Assembly: GCA_030630935.1 (NCBI GenBank)
Contig: DAOVMD010000050.1
Coordinates: forward strand, 1-11,667
Length of the DNA stretch: 11,667 nt
Reading direction: 5' to 3'
Source of the DNA: Candidatus Mcinerneyibacteriota bacterium
GTDB taxonomy: Bacteria; AUK180; JAQVHJ01
The translations under genes were made by a program, and so were the position numbers. Positions within the stretch are counted from its first letter, which is position 1, and every line of letters starts with the position of its first letter. The notes beneath the pieces are model-generated. The model saw only the letters and a list, made by a program, of their open reading frames with translations, searched no databases and was not told where the DNA came from. Shown one piece after another: positions 1-4,459 of this stretch.

Positions 1-99
1 AATATAAATACTTATTTGGATTTAATCTTTGGTTCAATAGTCACTTTTTTCTATTATATTCTTTTTTATAATCACATTTATTATGTAATCTCTGTTAAA
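1..99 (-). mobile_element. Partial MITE-like element, cut by the window start
   Basis: Read on the minus strand from 99, this begins with TTTAACAGAGATT (87-99) and then follows the element at 2717-2873 closely for the 99 bases visible. The other end lies outside the window. There is no coding capacity. It looks like a small non-autonomous inverted-repeat element, but no target duplication can be shown. Confidence 0.6.
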
Positions 100-120
100 T
101 ACTCTTATCTTTTTCTTTTT

Positions 121-144
121 TCAGTGTGATCAGTGTGTTCAGTG
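121..144 (-). repeat. Nonamer-period CACTGA motif, copy 1
   Basis: On the minus strand CACTGA recurs three times at exactly 9-bp steps (plus-strand TCAGTG at 121, 130 and 139). The same motif occurs at 2562-2585 and 11440-11463, each time just outside a TTTAACAGAGATT element end. Function unknown. Confidence 0.75.
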
Positions 145-187
145 GTTAATTTTAATCTTTTTGTTTTTTTCTTTTTTGAACTTTTCC

Positions 188-216
188 TTGACATAGTACT
201 GAAAATATTATATAAT
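188..216 (+). promoter_or_regulatory. Sigma70-type promoter of the left nuclease copy
   Basis: TTGACA at 188-193 and TATAAT at 211-216 are separated by 17 bp, a full consensus match. Transcription should start near 223, about 36 bases before the leader ORF. The mirrored right-arm promoter keeps both hexamers and the 17-bp spacing although the spacer sequence differs. Confidence 0.85.
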
Positions 217-258
217 TTCAATAGATGTTTTATATAACAAATAAAAAGGGAAAGCACC

Positions 259-300
259 ATGTCCGGACAGGGAAAAATGTTAGAGTTTATATATGACTAA
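259..300 (+). CDS. Short leader ORF (13 aa) before the left nuclease gene
   Basis: A 13-codon frame, MSGQGKMLEFIYD, starts at ATG 259 behind an AAGGG Shine-Dalgarno at 246-250 and ends with TAA at 298-300, overlapping the nuclease ATG at 293 by 8 bases in another frame. The nuclease ATG has only a weak ribosome site of its own, so coupled translation is plausible. The mirrored copy is MPGQGKMLEFIYDE, also with a good ribosome site. No homologue is recognised. It may be a regulatory leader or merely part of the 5' UTR. Confidence 0.45.
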   Translation: MSGQGKMLEFIYD

Positions 301-1501
301 TAAACAAAAAAATCTTCAGGAACTTGTAAACTTATTCCAAACAAACATCAAACAATATAAAAGCACTCAATACGACGAATCTAATACACGTGTTGATTTC
401 ATCGATAAGTTCTTTGAGCTTTTAGCGTGGGATGTTCGGAACACTGCAGGATATTCCGAGGACTATCGTGATGTTGTCAGGGAAGATAAAGTAACAATTC
501 AAGGAAAACCAAAAGCCCCCGATTACAGTTTCCGGATTGGCGGTGTCAGGAAATTCTTTGTTGAAGCAAAGAAACCGTCTGTAAATATTAAACTGGATAT
601 CGGTCCTGCGTTCCAGTTACGGAGATACGGTTACACCGCAAAAGTCCCATTATCTATCCTGACAGACTTTGAAGAGTTCGCGGTTTATGATACAAGGATA
701 AAACCTTCACATAAAGATAAAGCAAGTGTCGCCAGAATTTTCTACTGTACCTATGACGAGTATCAGAAGGAATGGGATTTTATTAACGATACTTTTTCCA
801 AGGAAGCCATCCTAAAAGGAAGTTTTGACAGGTATATCGTTGATAAGAAACGGAAAAAAGGAACGAGTGAAGTTGATAAGGAGTTCCTGAAACTAATTGA
901 GGATTGGCGTTCCAGGTTAGCGCGTGTGATCGCACTCCGGAACCAGGACGTAAGCATTTACGAACTTAACTATGCAGTTCAGAAAATCATTGACCGGATC
1001 ATATTCTTGAGGATCGCTGAAGATCGTCAGATGGAAGAGTACGGTATGTTGATGAAGTTGACCGAAACAGAAAATATTATGACAGACCTCATTGAGGTCT
1101 TCAACAAAGCTGATAAGAAATATAATGCCGGGTTGTTCAAGAAGGAAAAGTTTATTAATGACCTCGAGATAGATGATCATATCTTGAAATCAATTATAAA
1201 AGGACTTTACTATCCCGCATGTCCGTATGAGTTCTCTGTACTCGGAGTCGAGATCCTCGGCAATATCTATGAACAGTTCCTGGGAAAAGTCATTAGATTA
1301 ACACCAAGTCACCATGCAAAAATCGAAGAGAAACCCGAAGTCCGCAAAGCCGGCGGAGTCTATTACACACCACAATACATTGTCGATTACATCGTCCAAA
1401 ACACCCTCGGTTCTTTGTTGGGTGTTTCTGACTTGTCATTGCGCTCTATACATAAGCAGTCCGAGGACAGAGAACTCATACGGGCATGCCGGGTAGTATA
1501 G
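293..1501 (+). CDS. Type IIG restriction enzyme, truncated N-terminal nuclease half (left copy)
   Basis: The full-length family is a single large polypeptide that joins a DNA nuclease, an N6-adenine methyltransferase and a target-recognition domain, usually well over 900 residues. Here only 402 codons remain. A PD-(D/E)XK nuclease motif is visible as D77 in APDYSF and E91/K93 in FFVEAKK. A helical region follows (LNYAVQKIIDRIIFLRIAED), then the family linker ILGNIYEQFLGKVIRL and GGVYYTPQYIVDYIV (354-368), the very start of the methyltransferase. From residue 378 the frame leaves the family: the DPACGSG and NPPY motifs are missing, and the last residues are translated from antisense sequence of the right arm. 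The start follows a consensus promoter and a leader ORF. It is probably a remnant, though a solitary nuclease domain could be expressed. Being unprotected by a cognate methylase in this window would make an active form toxic. Confidence 0.8.
   Translation: MTNKQKNLQELVNLFQTNIKQYKSTQYDESNTRVDFIDKFFELLAWDVRNTAGYSEDYRDVVREDKVTIQGKPKAPDYSFRIGGVRKFFVEAKKPSVNIKLDIGPAFQLRRYGYTAKVPLSILTDFEEFAVYDTRIKPSHKDKASVARIFYCTYDEYQKEWDFINDTFSKEAILKGSFDRYIVDKKRKKGTSEVDKEFLKLIEDWRSRLARVIALRNQDVSIYELNYAVQKIIDRIIFLRIAEDRQMEEYGMLMKLTETENIMTDLIEVFNKADKKYNAGLFKKEKFINDLEIDDHILKSIIKGLYYPACPYEFSVLGVEILGNIYEQFLGKVIRLTPSHHAKIEEKPEVRKAGGVYYTPQYIVDYIVQNTLGSLLGVSDLSLRSIHKQSEDRELIRACRVV
1247..1459. other. Unique spacer between inverted-repeat arms
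   Basis: Positions 1247 to about 1427 continue the left nuclease gene through the linker and the GGVYYTP motif. From about 1428 to 1459 a short filler of unknown origin joins it to the right arm. The filler supplies the last seven codons and stop of the right copy (LLMYRAQ). The methyltransferase body was lost at this junction. Confidence 0.7.
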
Positions 1502-2413
1502 TCCTTTTATAATTGATTTCAAGATATGATCATCTATCTCAAGATCATTCATAAACTTTTCCTTCTTGAACAAACCGGCATTATATTTCTTATCAGCCCG
1601 GTTAAAGACTTCGGTCAGGTCAGTCATAATATTTTCTGTTTCGGTCAATTTCATTAACATTCCGTACTCTTCCATCTGTCTATCTTCAGCAATCCTCAAA
1701 AAGATTATTCGGTCAATGATTTTCTGAACTGCATAGTTAAGTTCGTAAATGCTGACGTCCTGGTTCCGGAGTGCGATCACGCGTGCTAATCTGGAACGCC
1801 AGTCCTCAATAAGTTTCAGGAACTCCTTATCAACTTCACTGGTTCCTTTTTTCCGTTTCTTATCATCGATATACCTGTCAAAACTCCCTTTTAGAATGGC
1901 TTCCTTGGAAAAGGTATCATTAATAAAAGTCCAATCCTTTTCATACTCGTCATACGTACAGTAGAATATTCTGGCAACACTGGCTTTATCTTTATGTGAA
2001 GGCTTTATCCTTGTATCATAAACCGCGAACTCTTCAAAATCTGTCAGGATAGATAATGGAACTTTTGCAGTGTACCCGTATCTACGTAACTGGAACGCTG
2101 GACCGATATCCTGTTTAATATTAACAGACGGTTTCTTGGCTTCAACAAAGAATTTCCTGACTCCGCCAATACGGAAACTGTAGTCAGGGGCTTTTGGTTT
2201 TCCTTGAATTATTACTTTATCTTCCCGGACAACGTCACGATAGTCTTCGGAGTAACCGGCAGTGTTCCGGACGTCCCATGCCAGCAGTTCAAAGAACTTA
2301 TCGATGAAATCGACTCGTGTATTTGATTCATCGTATTGAGTACTTTTATATTGTTTGATATTTGTTTGGAATAAATTTACAAGTTCCTGAAGGTTTTTTT
2401 GGTTATTCATCAT
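1436..2413 (-). CDS. Type IIG restriction enzyme, truncated N-terminal nuclease half (right copy)
   Basis: This 325-residue frame matches the left copy over residues 1-318 with 11 substitutions, then ends after seven unrelated residues (LLMYRAQ). The nuclease motif (D77, E91, K93) and the helical domain are unchanged, so the changes do not touch the visible catalytic residues. It is shorter than the left copy, stopping before the GNIYEQFLG linker and the methyltransferase start. Its 3' end overlaps the left gene's end by 66 bp in convergent orientation, so transcripts of the two genes would be antisense to each other and, if extended, self-complementary. It has its own consensus promoter and leader ORF. 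A double methionine begins the frame at 2413; ATG 2410 is an equally possible start. It is likely a remnant, but the maintained frame and promoter leave expression possible. Confidence 0.8.
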   Translation of the reverse strand: MMNNQKNLQELVNLFQTNIKQYKSTQYDESNTRVDFIDKFFELLAWDVRNTAGYSEDYRDVVREDKVIIQGKPKAPDYSFRIGGVRKFFVEAKKPSVNIKQDIGPAFQLRRYGYTAKVPLSILTDFEEFAVYDTRIKPSHKDKASVARIFYCTYDEYEKDWTFINDTFSKEAILKGSFDRYIDDKKRKKGTSEVDKEFLKLIEDWRSRLARVIALRNQDVSIYELNYAVQKIIDRIIFLRIAEDRQMEEYGMLMKLTETENIMTDLTEVFNRADKKYNAGLFKKEKFMNDLEIDDHILKSIIKGLYYPACPYEFSVLGLLMYRAQ

Positions 2414-2447
2414 ATATAAACTCTAACATTTTTCCCTGTCCGGGCAT
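2403..2447 (-). CDS. Short leader ORF (14 aa) before the right nuclease gene
   Basis: The frame MPGQGKMLEFIYDE starts at 2447 behind AGGGG (2455-2459) with 7-bp spacing and ends with TAA at 2403-2405, overlapping the nuclease start. It mirrors the left leader with one substitution and one extra residue. The ribosome-site sequences differ between arms, yet both are good. No known family. Confidence 0.45.
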   Translation of the reverse strand: MPGQGKMLEFIYDE

Positions 2448-2489
2448 GCTGTTTCCCCTGTTTATATCGTTATATATAAATCTATTGAA

Positions 2490-2518
2490 ATTATATAATA
2501 ATTTTCACATTATGTCAA
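2490..2518 (-). promoter_or_regulatory. Sigma70-type promoter of the right nuclease copy
   Basis: On the minus strand TTGACA (2513-2518) is followed after 17 bp by TATAAT (2490-2495). The 17-bp spacer differs from the left arm's at several positions while both hexamers are identical. Confidence 0.85.
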
Positions 2519-2561
2519 GTAAAACTTCAAAAAAGAAAAAAACAAAATAAAAATAATTAAC

Positions 2562-2585
2562 CACTGAACACACTGAACACACCGC
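2562..2585 (+). repeat. Nonamer-period CACTGA motif, copy 2
   Basis: CACTGA at 2562 and 2571 with a degenerate third unit CACCGC at 2580, period 9. It mirrors the motif at 121-144 and forms the outer end of the continuous 1125-bp part of the right arm. Confidence 0.7.
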
Positions 2586-2654
2586 AATATTATAGATTAC
2601 AATATACTTGTTTAGAGCTTGTAATACTTAATGATACTATAGAATGTAAAATAA

Positions 2655-2690
2655 ATTTCACAGGGATGTACGGGATGTACGGGATGAAAT
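2655..2690 (+). repeat. GGGATG nonamer module bounded by ATTTCA/TGAAAT
   Basis: GGGATG recurs at 2663, 2672 and 2681 (period 9, unit GGGATGTAC). The block is enclosed by ATTTCA (2655-2660) and its reverse complement TGAAAT (2685-2690). It lies in the piece present only in the right arm. Function unknown. Confidence 0.7.
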
Positions 2691-2716
2691 AAAAACAAAA
2701 AAACTGATTTCAGATT

Positions 2717-2873
2717 TTTAACAGAGATTACATAATAAATGGGATTATTAAAAAGAATATAATAGAAAGAAGTAATTATTGAACTTATGATTAAATTAAA
2801 ATAGGTGTTTATATTCTTTTTCCTATCCCATATTATCATGCTTCCTGAATCTCCGATTCCAATCTCTGTTAAA
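2717..2873 (+). mobile_element. MITE-like element with 13-bp perfect terminal inverted repeats
   Basis: The 157-bp unit begins TTTAACAGAGATT (2717-2729) and ends with its exact reverse complement AATCTCTGTTAAA (2861-2873). The interior is very AT-rich and has no credible gene. Related copies are at 1-99 (partial, opposite orientation) and 11469-11655. A further isolated end-like motif with one mismatch is at 3044-3056. This suggests a non-autonomous mobile or dispersed palindromic element. No transposase and no target duplication are visible. Confidence 0.65.
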
Positions 2874-2981
2874 GAACTTGTAGTGTATGAGAACAATTCA
2901 TTAATTATGGGACACTCCACTTGAGCATGCTTTTGTGCTCTTTACAGCGAAGCTGTAAGTTATCTATAAAACGACTGTTCT
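2859..2981 (+). repeat. Direct repeat, copy 1
   Basis: This shares with 3042-3206 the ordered blocks CCAATCTCTG, TAGTGTATGAGAA with AATTCATTAA and ATGGGAC, then CACTTGAG followed by TGCTTTTGTGC, then TCTATAAAACGACTGTTCTC. It contains a 7-bp-stem hairpin TTACAGC-GAA-GCTGTAA at 2942-2958 where copy 2 has two different hairpins. Confidence 0.65.
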
Positions 2982-3009
2982 CTACTCTCTGATATCTGTT
3001 CTCTGTTCT
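2975..3009 (+). repeat. Heptad tandem array, 5 units
   Basis: Five consecutive 7-bp units related to CTGTTCT (CTGTTCT, CTACTCT, CTGATAT, CTGTTCT, CTGTTCT). A hairpin GGTTAAC-AGA-GTTAACC follows at 3016-3032. The same array-plus-hairpin arrangement recurs at 3200-3251 and, inverted, at 4303-4376. Confidence 0.75.
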
Positions 3010-3041
3010 CGGTGAGGTTAACAGAGTTAACCGAAAAGGTT

Positions 3042-3206
3042 CCAATCTCTGCTAAAAACTTATAGTGTATGAGAATAATTCATTAAATATGGGACGCCTC
3101 CTCGAATAAAATGAATTTGGAACACAGCACTTGAGTGTGCTTTTGTGCCTTGTGCTCTTAAGCACTAGACAGCTCACCTGTCTTCTATCTATAAAACGAC
3201 TGTTCT
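3042..3206 (+). repeat. Direct repeat, copy 2
   Basis: Second copy of the composite repeat at 2859-2981, longer by insertions of about 40 bp. Its hairpins are GTGCT-CTTA-AGCAC (3152-3165) and AGACAG-CTCAC-CTGTCT (3167-3183). It runs into the heptad array at 3200. Confidence 0.65.
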
Positions 3207-3227
3207 CAGTTCTCTGTTATCTGTTCT
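3200..3227 (+). repeat. Heptad tandem array, 4 units, abutting the dus stop codon
   Basis: Units CTGTTCT, CAGTTCT, CTGTTAT, CTGTTCT end exactly where the synthase stop codon begins (3228). The adjacent hairpin CAAGCAA-CTTTG-TTGCTTG (3233-3251) lies inside the coding region and encodes the last residues of the protein, suggesting the repeat replaced the original C-terminal codons. Confidence 0.75.
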
Positions 3228-4190
3228 CTAATCAAGCAACTTTGTTGCTTGAAAATGTTTCTGAATGGTTTCAATAATCTCTTGCCTAGTTTTAAATTGA
3301 ATAAGTTGTGGAAGAAATTTTACGTGATCCGGAATTCCTTTAAGATATGGCTTTAAAAATTTTCTGAATTTTAAAATCCCGGAAGTTTCTCCATATTCCT
3401 CGATCATTAAATTAAAATGCTCAAGCATGACTGAAATTCTTTCTTCCCTGGTTGGCTCTTTATAATCGGGTTTATTAATATTAAATATCCATGGATTTCC
3501 TGTGCTGCCCCTTCCAATTAAAAATCCTTCAGGTCTTATCTCATGTACTATTCTATCATAATCTTCCTTTGAATAAACCCCGCCGTTTGCTATAATTGGA
3601 ATTTTAAAGAACGATTTTAAGGTCTTAAAGTTTTCCAGCTCAAGTGCTCCTGAAAACAATGCTTTTTTTGACCTAAGATGGAGAAAAACACAAAGGAGTC
3701 CGTTCTCTTCTGCAATTTTAATGAGGTCCTTTGACTTGCAATCATTGATGCTCCAACCAATTCTTGTCTTTATTGAAAGTGGTGTTTTCATTTTTTTAAG
3801 TATACTTACGATGATTTTTTCCGCTAAGTTAGGATGTTTTAATAATGCAGCTCCACCTGATTTTCCTGTAACTTTTCTCGCAGGACACCCCATGTTAATA
3901 TCGATTAGATCAGGTTTAAATTTGTTTTCAATATCCTTTGCTGTTAATGCTAAGGCTTCCGGATCACTACCGAAGAGCTGCACTCCAACAGGTCTGTCAA
4001 TATCTTCAAATTTGATGAAACGATTGTGAAAATCAGGATTCATTTGATACCCTCTGCCGCTTATCATCTCAGTAAAGAGAAGTCCACGACAGCCATACTT
4101 CCTAATTATCTTTCTGAAAGGATAGTCAGTGTACGCTGCTAAAGGTGACTGGTTGATGTTTGTTTTTATAATGTCAAGTAATGTTTTCAT
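3228..4190 (-). CDS. dus: tRNA-dihydrouridine synthase (DusB-like)
   Basis: This FMN-dependent enzyme reduces uridines to dihydrouridine in tRNA loops, acting in the cytoplasm. From the start at 4190 it has 320 residues, a normal length. Visible motifs are the N-terminal PLAAYTDYPFR, then VQLFGSDPEAL, the catalytic-cysteine segment INMGCPARKV, SIKTRIGW, ANGGVYS and the FMN-phosphate loop IGRGSTGNPWIF. The DusB subfamily is suggested by the MGCPA..KV region but not proven. An upstream ATG at 4262 would add 24 residues, but that extension is encoded by a palindrome and tandem TATGGTTC words and precedes the conserved fold, so MKTLLDII is preferred. The gene is separated from tsaD by about 270 bp and is bracketed by inverted heptad-hairpin repeats. 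The C-terminal FQATKLLD is encoded by such a hairpin. Confidence 0.9.
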   Translation of the reverse strand: MKTLLDIIKTNINQSPLAAYTDYPFRKIIRKYGCRGLLFTEMISGRGYQMNPDFHNRFIKFEDIDRPVGVQLFGSDPEALALTAKDIENKFKPDLIDINMGCPARKVTGKSGGAALLKHPNLAEKIIVSILKKMKTPLSIKTRIGWSINDCKSKDLIKIAEENGLLCVFLHLRSKKALFSGALELENFKTLKSFFKIPIIANGGVYSKEDYDRIVHEIRPEGFLIGRGSTGNPWIFNINKPDYKEPTREERISVMLEHFNLMIEEYGETSGILKFRKFLKPYLKGIPDHVKFLPQLIQFKTRQEIIETIQKHFQATKLLD

Positions 4191-4251
4191 ATGAACAATT
4201 GTAACTCCAGCACACTTAAACTTGTTTTGAACTCTTGAACCATAGAACCAT

Positions 4252-4271
4252 AGACGTGCCATGGCACGTCT
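4252..4271. repeat. Perfect 20-bp palindrome
   Basis: AGACGTGCCA followed by its exact reverse complement TGGCACGTCT, no loop. It lies 62 bp upstream of the chosen dus start. It could be an operator or, more likely given its surroundings, another dispersed palindromic repeat. Confidence 0.8.
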
Positions 4272-4302
4272 CTACAATAACATTTAAACACATGCAAAGC
4301 AT

Positions 4303-4376
4303 GCTAAAGCAACTCTGTTGCTTTAGCAGAGAGCAGAGAGCCGAGAGCTGAGAACAGAGAGCAGAAAGCTGAGAAC
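4303..4376 (+). repeat. Hairpin plus heptad array (7 units), inverted relative to the arrays near 3000-3250
   Basis: A perfect stem GCTAAAGCAA / TTGCTTTAGC with loop CTCTG (4303-4327) is followed directly by seven 7-bp units (AGAGAGC twice, CGAGAGC, TGAGAAC, AGAGAGC, AGAAAGC, TGAGAAC). The hairpin core matches the GCAACTTTGTTGC hairpin at the other end of dus, and the heptads are the complement of CTGTTCT. Confidence 0.8.
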
Positions 4377-4403
4377 AGAAAAATAAAATTCTTTTGATCT
4401 CAT

Positions 4404-4419
4404 CAGTACATTTGTACTG
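4404..4419. terminator. Possible weak terminator hairpin after tsaD
   Basis: CAGTACA-TT-TGTACTG is a perfect 7-bp stem located about 40 bp past the tsaD stop. On the minus strand a T-rich stretch follows only after some 12-15 bases, so this is a poor intrinsic terminator and may just be a repeat. Confidence 0.25.
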
Positions 4420-4459
4420 GAGCTTAACTCTTTTTATTTAACACTTGAACTATTCAACT

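Larger units (their letters stand above)
1..1246 (+). repeat. Left arm of a giant imperfect inverted repeat
   Basis: This arm reads as the reverse complement of 1460-2815. Block 122-1246 pairs with 1460-2584 at equal length (1125 bp each), and block 1-99 pairs with 2717-2815, also equal. Only the piece between them differs in length (22 bp here, about 132 bp in the right arm). The match covers promoter, leader ORF and the first 318 codons of the nuclease gene and ends sharply at CTCGGA (1241-1246). The arm may extend beyond the window start. Divergence between arms shows they are not a simple read-through artefact of one template. Confidence 0.9.
1460..2815 (-). repeat. Right arm of the giant imperfect inverted repeat
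   Basis: Reverse-complement partner of 1-1246. Its inner edge is TCCGAG at 1460-1465 and its outer edge falls inside the small element 2717-2873. Relative to the left arm it carries about 110 extra bases at 2585-2716, including the GGGATGTAC repeats. The spacer between arms is 1247-1459. Confidence 0.9.
2586..3227. other. Gene-free, repeat-packed gap downstream of the dihydrouridine synthase
   Basis: No credible gene is seen. The stretch is a mosaic of a GGGATG nonamer module (2655-2690), a small inverted-repeat element (2717-2873), two copies of a direct repeat starting near 2859 and 3042, several short hairpins (2942-2958, 3016-3032, 3152-3165, 3167-3183) and two heptad arrays (2975-3009, 3200-3227). 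A 102-codon minus-strand frame at 2612-2920 runs through these repeats and is not considered real. Confidence 0.7.
4191..4459. other. Repeat-rich gap between tsaD and dus
   Basis: No gene is seen. From left to right the gap holds the 20-bp palindrome (4252-4271), a CATGC-AAA-GCATG hairpin (4291-4303), a 10-bp-stem hairpin with seven heptads (4303-4376), and a 7-bp-stem hairpin (4404-4419). None has a U-tract directly after it on the minus strand, so no clear intrinsic terminator for the upstream operon can be named. Confidence 0.6.

Noticed and set aside
1436-2413. Complete restriction-modification or phage-defence system
   Set aside because: Neither copy retains methyltransferase motifs or a target-recognition domain, and no other defence gene is nearby.
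1-2815. Pure assembly foldback artefact
   Set aside because: Arms differ by 11 residues in the shared protein, by promoter spacer bases and by a 110-bp block, so it is not one template copied back. A chimeric join of two real loci is still possible and is listed as a check.
2612-2920. 102-codon minus-strand frame in the gap after the nuclease copies
   Set aside because: It runs through the GGGATG nonamers (giving HPVHPVHP) and the small inverted-repeat element, lacks a ribosome site, and matches no family I know.
3721-4029. Plus-strand open frames within the minus-strand genes (here inside dus; similar ones in ctpA, envC, ftsX, ftsE)
   Set aside because: They lie opposite well-recognised genes and show no family motifs; they are shadows of the minus-strand coding bias.
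4191-4262. N-terminal extension of the dihydrouridine synthase from ATG 4262
   Set aside because: The start codon lies in the 20-bp palindrome and the extension reads through repeated TATGGTTC words; the conserved fold begins only after residue 35.
4328-4376. CRISPR array
   Set aside because: Units are contiguous 7-mers without spacers and there are no cas genes.
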